Below are positions 49,901 through 57,847 of a stretch of 64,000 nucleotides of DNA, in pieces; positions within the stretch are counted from its first letter, which is position 1; every line of letters begins with the position of its first letter. The stretch lies in contig NZ_JABWRF020000001.1 in the NCBI RefSeq assembly GCF_014268805.2, positions 1,178,001 to 1,242,000 on the forward strand, written 5' to 3'. Below the pieces are notes generated by a model. It worked only from the letters and a program-made list of their open reading frames with translations. It was not told the origin of the DNA and did not search any database. A program made the position numbers and the translations under genes. The stretch comes from Pseudomonas farsensis (lineage in GTDB: Bacteria > Pseudomonadota > Gammaproteobacteria > Pseudomonadales > Pseudomonadaceae).

Positions 49901-51448
49901 CTGCGACTGCAGTTGCTCGGCCAGCAACCGCTCGCGGACGGCGCGTTCGTCTTTAGCGTCGAGCAGCTTCGCCCGCAGCATGGCTGGGTAGCGGGTGGCG
50001 GCATCGAGCTCGCTGACCAGGCGCCTTATGTAGGTTTCGTTCAGCCAATCAGGCAGCGGTGTGTCGGTGGTCGAGCGCAGTTCTACCCGGCCAGGTTTGA
50101 GTAGCCCGATGTTGGCGATTGCAAGCTGGGCGAGGGAATAGGTAACGGGCTCGACCGCCCCAGACACCACGGCCCCTTCGGCACCTGGCAGCGCCGCAGC
50201 GGTGACCACGTAGTTGACCACTTCAACGGTTTCCGGCGCAGGTGTGCTGCTCTGGTGGTCAACGCTGAAACGCGCGGCCAGTTGCCGGTTGACGAAAGCC
50301 TCGGCGGTGTCGACGTCGTCCAGCCAAAAGCGCCCGTCGCTGTCGTGATAGCCCTGGGCGACGTCAATGAGCAGGTTGCTGTAGCGCAGCAGCGACTGGC
50401 TCGACGCATTGCGTAGCCATTCTGGCAATTGCCGGGACAGTGGTTCGCGGCGGCTTGCCTCATTTTTGTCGCATTGCTCGATCATCGAGCTGAGGCGATC
50501 CAGGTCCAGGCCCAGGGCAACGGCCTGGGCGCGGCTGCGGTACGAAGCGCTGATCTGTTCGATAAGGTGCAGCTGCTGGTCCAGTACGCCGCCGGCCATG
50601 GTTTCGAACACGTCCTCTGCCAGGGGCTCGATGTTGACCTGGCGCGGGCTGGCGACGGCATCCTCAGGCCAGCTGCGGCTGAGCGCAGCGAGCATCGCCT
50701 CGCGCGAGGTGAAGCTGAGCAGCCGGCCGGTGAGGGTGAACACCAAGACTACCTGGGGCGATGGGCCTTCTTCGCTACGCTCGATCAGCAGGGCGCTTGT
50801 GAGGTCGACGTCCAGTTCGCCGTCGGCAGAAAAATCGATGCTCAGCCGCGCTACGCTCAAGCCCTGGGTGTTAGGCCATGTGCTGCGTTCGGCGGCGCTG
50901 GGGTAGTCATGGACCATTTTCGCTGCGGCCTGGGCTGCGCTCGGCAGGTGCGTGCTGGCGCGAATGCTGGTGTCCAGTTGCCCGCGCAGAAAGGTTGCGT
51001 ACCACTGCCACGGTGTTTCGCCGCTTGCGTTGAATTCACTCCAGAACGCGGTCAAGTTCTCGCGATAGGCCTCAAGCAGCACCGGCGCGGTTTCGTTGAT
51101 CAGCACCTCCAATGCATGCAGGTCGATGTCCACTTGCGCAGCCTGGTCGGGCTGAGGGGTGGCAGTGACGAAGTCGGCTTGGGCGGTAAGGTTCAAGGTT
51201 TCACCTTGGCAATACCGCTCGACCAGCACCTCGGCCAGCGGGCGAACCCACAGGTCACCGTCCACTGTGGGGGTGGCAAGGTAAAGCGTGCGCAGGTTGT
51301 GCGAGCTGCCGCGTTGGCGTCTCTGCCATTGCTCCATCAGCAGGTTTGCGGCGGTATCGAGCAGCACAGGGCGTTGGTTGAAGCGTTTGGCGACCTGGCA
51401 ATCGAGGGCGCTGAGTTGGGCCAGGCGTTGGTGCAGGTTATCGTTCAT
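46943..51448 (-). CDS. Giant DUF6543/dermonecrotic-toxin-like protein, 1501 aa
   Basis: The 1501-aa frame from ATG at 51448 belongs to the large pseudomonad DUF6543 group. Typical segments are ALFVAISTPGDLQADILERLP, FYNHGGFQEPHLF, and a hydrophobic pair at about 697-735 (LGWLLFNSLLPLAGSTLGK...WLAQMEVALAEYV) and 750-767. The second half is rich in helical, charged segments (coiled-coil-like around 945-1000 and 1385-1430). It ends with a conserved-looking module (FIDEYSISHNGQVLWYAHFHYP, then HLKTAEQRLIKGPEVYYYG). No LRR, NEL domain, signal peptide or secretion locus is visible. It may be a secreted toxin; that is inference. An in-frame upstream start at 51478 is possible. Confidence 0.8.
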   Translation of the reverse strand: MNDNLHQRLAQLSALDCQVAKRFNQRPVLLDTAANLLMEQWQRRQRGSSHNLRTLYLATPTVDGDLWVRPLAEVLVERYCQGETLNLTAQADFVTATPQPDQAAQVDIDLHALEVLINETAPVLLEAYRENLTAFWSEFNASGETPWQWYATFLRGQLDTSIRASTHLPSAAQAAAKMVHDYPSAAERSTWPNTQGLSVARLSIDFSADGELDVDLTSALLIERSEEGPSPQVVLVFTLTGRLLSFTSREAMLAALSRSWPEDAVASPRQVNIEPLAEDVFETMAGGVLDQQLHLIEQISASYRSRAQAVALGLDLDRLSSMIEQCDKNEASRREPLSRQLPEWLRNASSQSLLRYSNLLIDVAQGYHDSDGRFWLDDVDTAEAFVNRQLAARFSVDHQSSTPAPETVEVVNYVVTAAALPGAEGAVVSGAVEPVTYSLAQLAIANIGLLKPGRVELRSTTDTPLPDWLNETYIRRLVSELDAATRYPAMLRAKLLDAKDERAVRERLLAEQLQSQLPALAMELHMRGKLDDGDAARRISELFTADAGQRWVMRALGFIKAPGADIDHPRNTWLIEAQHPGAGPVLLYRPLHEDSLLSFRDRLALFVAISTPGDLQADILERLPAEDRRFYNHGGFQEPHLFVPLDDTSAIPFGTPAPARIAVNDALLAPAKGLYLACVNEAIARFSEHATSTAQARWDSWKTLGWLLFNSLLPLAGSTLGKVAWLAQMEVALAEYVNTDAESDPLQHRLTMINLLLNIAMLLFTHSMFRLQLEHGEVIEPEVEPALPATPNEPVPALTVSTTDSMTHLDFSWTSAGQQLGAVHRAALDALQASVKAEVLSSPIEVGNLRGLYLYGASAYTLLDGKVFEVALDRTQDKARIMGPDKSLGPWLRMDEAGRWQLDLHLRLRGGQPLSSRLRKLALDKNAAMETVNGQLKAEKELMDAKHKEMQTIDNLVGASSDDATLQRLQTKMQAISVFWNTHLEHLKQRNQLQPVKDFKQVHAYALYQDGYCQRTLHKILHERYRPQREQLLEIGRQQQRGVELTASDVRIVKERLDNIAPLLDDMLANNTVLQQIRDELGKLASTQQADIKRWHELSATTPASPTKELVLRFLRLEGMLNRVTLVHGISDEAVPWRKRFWGSIEMAIAQRARLYKLTDADEEVSARLLRSIREQFKAGERQLAVLASLLPAEAAQATLLQMKTEVEWLSGQTEHDLAELPDYPPTCTLTQLRSKVPGLIETSDHGLLLAEPRADDANTVDVPGPDNKSASRTYHLKHGSWVEVQTAKPAQPAAPQASLKHLLKGSTTLLANANAELGKLRKNITRYLPVELEESLQHHRDLLGARANAIEARLTADNETDEAAQGLDAEGVARSLRELSATLQTQATELRIEAALKQAPRMGEVQFLLEHKQVQIQPDRMRVLLTKVAGRPADFIDEYSISHNGQVLWYAHFHYPAQNTAREGFTEGHLKTAEQRLIKGPEVYYYGITHAAAQKVFFNL

Positions 51449-51711
51449 GGGCTCTATCCATTGCGGGTAAAGCGCCATCAGATGCCGGTTCTGCCTGCCC
51501 TTGGTGCTAGCCGGTTAACGCCGACCGGGGGGTGAAATAGGCGGTATTCGGTCAGAAGCGCTGTCATTTATGTTGCCCCATGTCGCCCGGCACCTTAGAC
51601 TGCCGCCCCCTGTAAAAGAGTGCCGATTGGCGCTTGAAAAATTCCGCGGTCGGTGATGCGTCGCCGATGGCACCCGAAACGCCCAATGCACATTTTTTCA
51701 TAGAGAAATCG

Positions 51712-52116
51712 ATGACCAAGGAACAGTTGCTGGCCATGTCGGCCGATGACTACATGAATGCCGAACAGTTGGCGTTCTTCACCGCGCTGTTGCAGGCGAT
51801 GAAAGTCGAAACCCATGAGCGCATCGAGCTGAGCCGCAGCACCATCGAGAGCCTGGACACTCCGTCCGACCCGGCGGACGTGGCTTCGGTCGAAGAGGAG
51901 CGGCACTGGCTGGTGAACGCCATCGAGCGCGATCAACGCCTGCTGCCGCAGCTGGAAATGGCCCTCGGCCGTATCGGCGACGAAAGCTTTGGCTGGTGTG
52001 ATGACAGCGGTGAGCCTATCGGCCTGCAGCGTCTGCTGATCAGCCCGACCACCAAGTACTGCATCGAAGCGCAGGAACGCCACGAACAGCTCGACCGCCA
52101 TCAGCGCCAAATCTGA
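51712..52116 (+). CDS. dksA2: DksA2-type transcription factor lacking a full zinc finger
   Basis: The 134-aa protein belongs to the DksA/TraR family, which enters the RNA polymerase secondary channel and works with ppGpp. A coiled-coil N-terminal half carries the acidic tip DTPSDPADVASVEE. The zinc-site positions read Cys96-x2-Ser99 and Cys117-x2-Ala120, so only two of four cysteines remain. The same pattern and the same 134-aa length occur in P. aeruginosa DksA2, which functions without zinc and helps under zinc starvation. No obvious Zur box was seen upstream. I chose ATG at 51712; upstream in-frame codons are unlikely. A terminator hairpin follows. Confidence 0.88.
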   Translation: MTKEQLLAMSADDYMNAEQLAFFTALLQAMKVETHERIELSRSTIESLDTPSDPADVASVEEERHWLVNAIERDQRLLPQLEMALGRIGDESFGWCDDSGEPIGLQRLLISPTTKYCIEAQERHEQLDRHQRQI

Positions 52117-52133
52117 CCGGTCCGCTGTACACG

Positions 52134-52170
52134 AGGCCCCATGGAGCGATCCCTGGGGCCTTTGTGTTTT
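52134..52170 (+). terminator. Intrinsic terminator after dksA2
   Basis: AGGCCCCA and TGGGGCCT form a perfect 8-bp stem with a 12-nt loop, followed by TTGTGTTTT. It starts 17 nt after the stop codon and is the clearest rho-independent terminator in the window. Confidence 0.85.
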
Positions 52171-52259
52171 CTTGCCTTGCATCAAGCGTGACCGCCTTAC
52201 ATCCAAGGAAGTATGGATAGTGGCGTTGTAGTGGCGTTTAATGGCGTCACAATAACGAC

Positions 52260-53870
52260 ATGCGGATGGATCACCCGATGATGCGAGAAGGAACTCTGCC
52301 GGCTGCCGAGCTGCCGCGCCCGGCGTCTGCACGTAACCTTGCCGTTTTGCAGGGCGTTGCGATGTGCGCACTGTTGTGCGCCAGTGCCTTTGTCGAAGGG
52401 GCGCTCTACCTTGCCATACCCGTGGCACTATTGGTGCTGTGGCTGCCGCGAGTGCGCCAGGCCTCACCCACTGTCGCCCAGCCGGCGCCATCGGCCCACG
52501 ATGAACTGATCCGCCAGCTGGCCCGAGGCACCAGCCACAATGCCCTGTCGGCAGCCTCGGTGGCCCATGCCGTGCAGCAACTGGCGGCGCGGGTTGAGTC
52601 GCAGTTGGGCGCCGCACAAGAAATTGTCGGCAGTGCCGAAGTCATGATCGTTACCGAGCAGGCCAGCGCCAGGCTCAGCCAGCAGGCGCTGGAAGCTGCG
52701 CGGTCGGCCCACGGCAGCAGCGTGACCGGCAGCGCGGTGCTGGCTGAGTCGATCCAGCGCATGCGCGACCTCAGCGTGCGCGCAAGCTCCAGCCGCGAAC
52801 TGATCGAAGCGCTGCATCAGCGCAGTGAAGACATTGCCCGAGTGACCTTGGTCATTCAATCCATTGCCAGCCAGACCAACCTGCTGGCATTGAACGCGGC
52901 CATCGAAGCGGCCCGTGCCGGCGACCATGGCCGCGGCTTCGCCGTGGTGGCCGATGAGGTGCGTGGGCTGGCCGGGCGCACTGCCAGCGCCACCGAGGAG
53001 GTCGGGCAAATGGTGGCAGACATCCAGGCGCGCACCGCGCAGGTCGTTGCGCAGATACGCGAGTTGGCTGACGATTTGGGCAGTGGCGTTGTGCAGGTGG
53101 AAGAAACCGGCGCGCAGCTGGCGCAGATCGCAGGGCTGGCGGCCAGTGTCGAGGGCCAGGTGAGCGAAATTGCCGATGGCACCGAGAATAACCGTACCCA
53201 GCTCGATACCCTGTTCCAGGCGGTGGCCCAGGTGCGCAGCGACCTGCAAGTCAGCGATCAGCAGACTCGGCGCCTGGCCAAGGCCGCGGTGCAAATGGAA
53301 GGGCAGGTCGAAAGCCTCAGCGAGCGCCTGGCCGAGGTGGGGCTCGATGCCTATCACCAGCGCGTGTTCGAGCTGGCCCAGGCGGGCGCGCGGCAGATTG
53401 CCGAGCGTTTCGAGGCTGATGTCGAACAGGGCAGGGTAACGCTGGAAGACCTGTTCGACCGCCAGTACCGGCCTATCCAGGGTATGCAGCCGCCACGCTT
53501 TACCACCTGCTTCGATCATTACACCGACACGGTACTGCCGTCGATTCAGGAGCCGCTGCTGAGCCAGCATGACGGCCTGGTCTACGCCATCGCTTGCACC
53601 CAGCAGGGCTATGTGCCCACCCATAACAGCGCGTTCAATCAGCCGCTGACGGGCGATACGGTGCATGACACGGCGCATAACCGCAGCAAGCGCATCTTCG
53701 ATGACCGTACCGGGGTTCGCTGCGGCAGCCACCAACAACGGGTGCTACTGCAAACCTACACCCGCGACACCGGTGAGCTGATGCACGACCTGTCGGTGCC
53801 GATCATGGTCAAGGGCCGCCACTGGGGTGGCTTGCGCCTGGGCTATCGGCCCGAGTCCGGGCTTGGCTAA
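52260..53870 (+). CDS. Methyl-accepting chemotaxis protein with N-terminal membrane anchor and C-terminal sensor
   Basis: The 536-aa protein has two adjacent membrane spans near the N-terminus (about 25-65) with almost no periplasmic loop. The MCP signalling hairpin comes next ([35 protein letters not shown]). A C-terminal domain of about 150 residues follows ([50 protein letters not shown]) and resembles a cytosolic Cache- or PAS-like sensor. The order is inverted relative to standard chemoreceptors, so it probably senses an internal signal. The start is uncertain among ATGs at 52260, 52266 and 52278. Confidence 0.87.
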   Translation: MRMDHPMMREGTLPAAELPRPASARNLAVLQGVAMCALLCASAFVEGALYLAIPVALLVLWLPRVRQASPTVAQPAPSAHDELIRQLARGTSHNALSAASVAHAVQQLAARVESQLGAAQEIVGSAEVMIVTEQASARLSQQALEAARSAHGSSVTGSAVLAESIQRMRDLSVRASSSRELIEALHQRSEDIARVTLVIQSIASQTNLLALNAAIEAARAGDHGRGFAVVADEVRGLAGRTASATEEVGQMVADIQARTAQVVAQIRELADDLGSGVVQVEETGAQLAQIAGLAASVEGQVSEIADGTENNRTQLDTLFQAVAQVRSDLQVSDQQTRRLAKAAVQMEGQVESLSERLAEVGLDAYHQRVFELAQAGARQIAERFEADVEQGRVTLEDLFDRQYRPIQGMQPPRFTTCFDHYTDTVLPSIQEPLLSQHDGLVYAIACTQQGYVPTHNSAFNQPLTGDTVHDTAHNRSKRIFDDRTGVRCGSHQQRVLLQTYTRDTGELMHDLSVPIMVKGRHWGGLRLGYRPESGLG

Positions 53871-53874
53871 GCCC

Positions 53875-54060
53875 TCATCGCTCAAGATGACGGGCCAGCT
53901 CGCAGGCGTCCTGATGGCGCCTGCGAAAGCCGAGCACCCTGCCGGTGTCGCTGTCGGCGACGTGAAAAAACGCGATGCCGGCCGGAATAACGATGAATCG
54001 AGGCCTGGCAGCACATGAAATGTGTCGTGGCTCTCGACGGATTTCACTGTTTTCGTGCAT
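53875..54060 (-). CDS. Small hypothetical protein, 61 aa
   Basis: The frame from ATG at 54060 is preceded by a very good ribosome site (GGGGAG, 5 nt spacer), which argues for a real gene. The product has a hydrophobic strand (RFIVIPAGIAFFHV) then DSDTGRVLGFRRRHQDACELARHLER, a basic helix. I do not recognise a family. It is convergent with the chemoreceptor gene and ends 4 nt from it. A larger overlapping frame on the same strand (53745-54209) has worse composition and is rejected. Confidence 0.7.
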   Translation of the reverse strand: MHENSEIRREPRHISCAARPRFIVIPAGIAFFHVADSDTGRVLGFRRRHQDACELARHLER

Positions 54061-54365
54061 ATTTGCTCCCCTGTAATACGTATATGTAGATCGCGGCCCG
54101 TCATGCCAACAGCGCTGACGCAGTCTGCCGCATCTCTGCTGGCCGATTTTCCGTCAGATATGACGTATCCCTGATACCGAATCACGCCCAAGAGTACCCC
54201 GCGCAACAAGGCGATGGACTGGAGAACAATTTCCGGTTGCCGTGCCGACTGCGTTGGTTGGAGTCTTTGTCGCGTGGTTCCCGGGTCTTTGACTTGAAGT
54301 GATGGTCACCTCCGCGCAGCAGGCGCAGGGGAGTGGCCGCATGCTATTGATGTGAGGAGTTTTCA
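54061..54365. other. Intergenic stretch, 305 bases, nothing recognised
   Basis: No RNA gene, repeat or convincing frame is seen. It must hold the promoter of the leftward 61-aa gene (an AT-rich TACGTATATGTA lies just upstream of it) and the promoter and GAGGAG ribosome site of the rightward 156-aa gene. Confidence 0.5.
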
Positions 54366-54836
54366 TTGGCAGTCAGTACTCTTGATACCCATGCGTTGTT
54401 CGCCCTGGGCGATTTGCGCGCCAAGCTGGTAAAGCTGTTTCAAGGTCGTTTCGTCTACGTCACCGAGCAAAGCCCTGACGGGCTGTACATGGCCGAAATC
54501 GACACCGAAGAGGCGCTGGTGGTCGATGACAAGCCACGCCTTGAGCTGAAGGTTGGCGACCACTTCCGAGCCGCGGTGCTGCCCAGCCGTGAAGGCGGCA
54601 AGCTGGAACTGCGTTATCGCGATATCAAGTTCAATGTGTATGGGCAGGGCGACTACGCGTTCGTTTCGGTGCCCGAGGGCGATGGCATCGTGTTCCGCGA
54701 GGGCCACGGTGTGATGTTGGTGTTCGCAGCGCACCAGCAAGTGCCAGAGGGCCTGGGCAAGTTGCTCAAGGCCGTAACCGGCAAAGTCGCCAAATGGCGC
54801 AAAGGCGAGCTGACGACCTTCAAGGCCAGCGAGTGA
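54366..54836 (+). CDS. Conserved hypothetical protein, 156 aa
   Basis: The product is a soluble 156-aa protein beginning at a TTG start with GAGGAG about 9 nt upstream. It appears beta-rich and acidic in the middle (GDHFRAAVLPSREGGKLELRYRDIKFNVYGQGDYAFVSVPEGDG) and ends in a basic helix (LLKAVTGKVAKWRKGE). I do not recognise a family. Its stop overlaps the next start as GTGA, so the two are coupled. Confidence 0.78.
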   Translation: MAVSTLDTHALFALGDLRAKLVKLFQGRFVYVTEQSPDGLYMAEIDTEEALVVDDKPRLELKVGDHFRAAVLPSREGGKLELRYRDIKFNVYGQGDYAFVSVPEGDGIVFREGHGVMLVFAAHQQVPEGLGKLLKAVTGKVAKWRKGELTTFKASE

Positions 54837-55042
54837 GCGAGCCGCTACCTCGGGGTTCGCGGGCGGACCTGCATCGTCAGTACCAGGCCCAGGCTGTGCA
54901 GCAGGCCGAGCGCCTGCTGGCGCGCCGCGATGAGCTGCAAGGCGACTGGCTGGCGTGGGTAGCGGGGCAGATCTATCAGCTGAGCCCGCCGCCGTTTGCG
55001 GCCATGGTGCGCCGTGAACTGCAGCGCCTGAGCCAGGGGTGA
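54833..55042 (+). CDS. Small hypothetical protein, 69 aa
   Basis: The GTG start at 54833 overlaps the preceding stop (GTGA), giving a 69-aa, strongly helical Arg/Gln/Ala-rich protein (HRQYQAQAVQQAERLLARRDELQGDWLAWV). The frame is continuous with a longer shadow starting at 54794 that I reject. It ends 3 nt before the convergent antiporter operon. Its function is unknown; coupling suggests it works with the upstream 156-aa protein. Confidence 0.7.
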   Translation: MSEPLPRGSRADLHRQYQAQAVQQAERLLARRDELQGDWLAWVAGQIYQLSPPPFAAMVRRELQRLSQG

Positions 55043-55045
55043 ACG

Positions 55046-55411
55046 TCAGTTACCGCGGTCATTGCCGCTACTGACTTCGTCCGGCACCGCTTCCCCGGAG
55101 GTGCGCTTGCGAAACAGCGCAGCCCGTGCCAGCAGCAGGGTGGTCACCGGCACCGTGATCGACAGCAGGATCGGGATCAGCCAAGCGTGCAAGACAGGGC
55201 TTTGCTTGAGCGCCGAAAAATACAGGATCGACGCCAGTGCCACGCACCACGCACCGATGGTGGAAGCCAGGGCTGGCGGGTGCATGCGCTGGAAGTAATC
55301 TTTCAGCCGTACCAGGCCAAGCGCGCCGATCAGCGCGAACAGGCTGCCAATCAGCAACAGGGCTGCTACCGAGAACTCAAGCCAAAACGGCAGTTGAACT
55401 GCTCCGTTCAT
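55046..55411 (-). CDS. phaG: Mrp/Pha-type cation/proton antiporter subunit G
   Basis: The 121-aa membrane protein has three spans and the PhaG/MnhG pattern GLVRLKDYFQRMHPPALASTIG. It is an accessory subunit of the multi-subunit monovalent cation/H+ antiporter (not polyhydroxyalkanoate-related, despite the symbol). It is the last gene of a six-gene operon, and its start overlaps the phaF stop. Confidence 0.92.
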   Translation of the reverse strand: MNGAVQLPFWLEFSVAALLLIGSLFALIGALGLVRLKDYFQRMHPPALASTIGAWCVALASILYFSALKQSPVLHAWLIPILLSITVPVTTLLLARAALFRKRTSGEAVPDEVSSGNDRGN

Positions 55412-55686
55412 TCGATTACCTCGCCGCGCAGCAGGAATTTGGCCAAGGCGAACGACCCGACGAAGCCGAACAGTGCAATGAGCAGCGCCCCCTCGAAGTA
55501 GGTGTCACTGGCATAGCGTATGCCTAGCACCAGCATCATCAGCATGGCCAGGATGTACAGGTAGTCCAGTGCCAGCACTCGGTCCTGGGCCGACGGGCCG
55601 CGAAACAGCCGGATCAGTGCCAGGGCCATGGCCGTGGCAAAGATGAACAGGCTGGCAAGAATGGCGTTGGCAAGCAGGCCGCTCAT
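55408..55686 (-). CDS. phaF: Mrp/Pha-type antiporter subunit F
   Basis: The 92-aa protein has three membrane spans with the MnhF-like core LIRLFRGPSAQDRVLALDYLYI. It is overlapped by 4 nt at both ends with phaE and phaG, showing translational coupling. Confidence 0.92.
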   Translation of the reverse strand: MSGLLANAILASLFIFATAMALALIRLFRGPSAQDRVLALDYLYILAMLMMLVLGIRYASDTYFEGALLIALFGFVGSFALAKFLLRGEVIE

Positions 55687-56171
55687 TCGAAGATCTCCAT
55701 CAGCGGGCGTTCGTAGGTGTGCTTGAAATGCTCGATGAAGGCCGCTTCGTCTTCCAGGTCGAACACGTGCAGCAACAGCACGCTACGGTCCAGGGCAAGC
55801 TCTGACCAGACCGTACCGGGCACCACCGTGGTGATCATCGACAGCGCTGCCAGGCCGTGTGCGTCGCGCATCGCCAGCGGAATATGGACGAATGCCGAGC
55901 GGGGCGGGCGGCTGCCTGCGCGCAGTACGCCCCGGGCCACCAGTAGGTTGGACACGATGACATCCAGCCCAACCCTGGCGATCAGCCGCGTAACAACCAG
56001 CGGGCGCCGTATATGGGCGTGCTGCGGCCGTAGCGGCGCCATCAGGATCGGCGCAAGCACGCCCAGTGCGGCGCCCAGCAGCAGGTTGCCAGGGCTGACG
56101 GACAGGTTGAGCAGCAGCCACAGAACAAACAGAGCCACCGACAGCAGCGGCGCGGGGAACAAGCGGTTCAT
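55683..56171 (-). CDS. phaE: Mrp/Pha-type antiporter subunit E
   Basis: The 162-aa membrane protein has N-terminal spans and the MnhE signature SMITTVVPGTVWSELALDRSVLLLHVFD near its C-terminus. It overlaps phaD and phaF by 4 nt on each side. Subunit E is required for assembly and cation transport of the complex. Confidence 0.93.
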   Translation of the reverse strand: MNRLFPAPLLSVALFVLWLLLNLSVSPGNLLLGAALGVLAPILMAPLRPQHAHIRRPLVVTRLIARVGLDVIVSNLLVARGVLRAGSRPPRSAFVHIPLAMRDAHGLAALSMITTVVPGTVWSELALDRSVLLLHVFDLEDEAAFIEHFKHTYERPLMEIFE

Positions 56172-57847
56172 GGCTGCACCTCGCTCTTGGCGGTGGTGGG
56201 CCCAGGCAGCGGCCGTGTGGCCATCACCGCGTTGATATAGTCCTCAGGCGCCTGCAAGCCGGCGGCGGTGTCCTGGGTGTAGCGCAGCAGCGGTTCGGCC
56301 TTGAGGCTGAGGAAGATACACAAGCCGAGCAACACCGCGACCGGCAGGCATTCATAGGCACGCAGTAGCGGCGACGGGCGCTCCTCGGGCTTCCAGAAGC
56401 GCTGGATGCCCACGCGGCCAAAGGCAATCAGCGACGCCATGCCCGACAGCACCAGCATGCTCACCAGGGCCCAGCCGGCAGCCCCGAGAGGCTGCTCGCG
56501 CGGTACGCCCAGGCCCAATGGATTGAACAGTGCGCTGATCAGGTTGAGCTTGCCGATGAACCCCGACAGCGGCGGCATGCCGATGATCAGCAGGGCGCAG
56601 GCGATAAAGCTCAGGCCGAGAAATGCCATGGTCCACGGGATGATCTGGCCAATTACTGCCTTTTGCTCATCGTCCAGGTTGATGCCCTTCGGCGGGTGCA
56701 GTGATTCGAGAAGAGGCGGCATCGCGCCTTCTTCATCTTCAAGGGGCGCTTCATTGGCTGAGCGCGAGCGCTCGATCAACTCGGCCAGCAAAAACAGTGC
56801 GCACAGTGCCAGGGTGGAGCTTGCCAAGTAGAACAGCGCGGCCCCGGTCAGAACCGACTGGCCGAACCCGATGGCAGCTAGCAACGTGCCAGCCGATACC
56901 AGGATGCTCAGCGCTGCCATGCGCTCCAGGCGCTGCGCGGCAAGGATCGACACCGCCGCCACCGCAAGCGTTGCCAGCCCGCCATAGACCAGCCAGTCGC
57001 CGCCAAAATGCGCAGACGCCCCTGCCTGGCCGGAGAACAGCAGGCTCCACAGGCGCAGCACGGCATATAGCCCAACCTTGGTCATGATCGCAAACAACGC
57101 GGCCACCGGTGCGCAGGCCGATGAATAGGCCGGAACCAGCCAGAAGTTCAGCGGCCAGATACCGGCCTTGGCCAGAAACGCCATGGCCAGAATCGCAGCG
57201 CCGGCATGCAGCAAGCCACGGTCGCCTTCAGGTACCAGCGGTATTTTCAGGGCCAGGTCGGCCATGTTCAGGGTGCCGGTAACCCCGTAGAGCATGGCCG
57301 CGCCCACCAGAAACAGCGAGGAGGCAAACAGGTTGACGGCGATGTAATGCAGGCCTGCCCTTACCCGCGCCCGCCCCGAGCCGTGTAACAGCAGGCCGTA
57401 GGAGGCCGCCAGCAACACTTCGAAAAACACGAACAGATTGAACAGGTCGGCGGTGAGGAAGGCGCCGTACAAGCCCATCAGTTGGATCTGGAACAGCGCG
57501 TGGAAGCTGGCGCCAGCGCCGTCCCAGCGGGCTCGGGCGAACAGCATGGCGCAACTGCCGACGATGCCAGTGAGCACCAGCATCAGCGCGCTGAGGTGGT
57601 CGACCACCAGCACGATGCCGAACGGCGCTGGCCAGTTGCCGGGCAGGTACACGCCAATGGACTCGGCTTGCCCCTGGCTACGCACCCATAACAGCAACGA
57701 TACAGCGATGCCAAGGCCGGCAAAGGTGGACAGCAGGTTGAGCCGTGCCTTCAGCCAGCGGTGTTTCTCGCCAATCAGCAGCATCAGTGCCGCAGTGATC
57801 AAGGGCAGCAGGATGGGGGCGATGATCAGTTGGCTCATGCCGTTCAT
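56168..57847 (-). CDS. phaD: Mrp/Pha-type antiporter subunit D
   Basis: The 559-aa polytopic protein is related to complex I antiporter-like subunits. Conserved proton-pumping features include the glutamate in the NLFVFFEVLLAASYGLLLHG segment and the lysine in FLAKAGIWPLNFWLVPAYS. It forms a core proton or cation pathway with subunit A. A possible internal start at 57838 (MSQL) would shorten it by three residues. It is coupled to phaC by ATGA. Confidence 0.94.
   Translation of the reverse strand: MNGMSQLIIAPILLPLITAALMLLIGEKHRWLKARLNLLSTFAGLGIAVSLLLWVRSQGQAESIGVYLPGNWPAPFGIVLVVDHLSALMLVLTGIVGSCAMLFARARWDGAGASFHALFQIQLMGLYGAFLTADLFNLFVFFEVLLAASYGLLLHGSGRARVRAGLHYIAVNLFASSLFLVGAAMLYGVTGTLNMADLALKIPLVPEGDRGLLHAGAAILAMAFLAKAGIWPLNFWLVPAYSSACAPVAALFAIMTKVGLYAVLRLWSLLFSGQAGASAHFGGDWLVYGGLATLAVAAVSILAAQRLERMAALSILVSAGTLLAAIGFGQSVLTGAALFYLASSTLALCALFLLAELIERSRSANEAPLEDEEGAMPPLLESLHPPKGINLDDEQKAVIGQIIPWTMAFLGLSFIACALLIIGMPPLSGFIGKLNLISALFNPLGLGVPREQPLGAAGWALVSMLVLSGMASLIAFGRVGIQRFWKPEERPSPLLRAYECLPVAVLLGLCIFLSLKAEPLLRYTQDTAAGLQAPEDYINAVMATRPLPGPTTAKSEVQP

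Noticed and set aside
38197..51448. Prophage or T6SS toxin-immunity island
   Set aside because: No integrase, phage structural gene, VgrG, PAAR, Hcp or small immunity-like gene is adjacent; the block consists of two giant genes around core metabolism.
53745..54209. 154-codon minus-strand frame overlapping the chemoreceptor 3' end
   Set aside because: The overlapping 61-aa frame on the same strand has a strong ribosome site and better composition.
54154..54366. 70-codon minus-strand frame in the intergenic stretch
   Set aside because: It has no ribosome site and no recognisable sequence features, and it overlaps the start region of the 156-aa gene.
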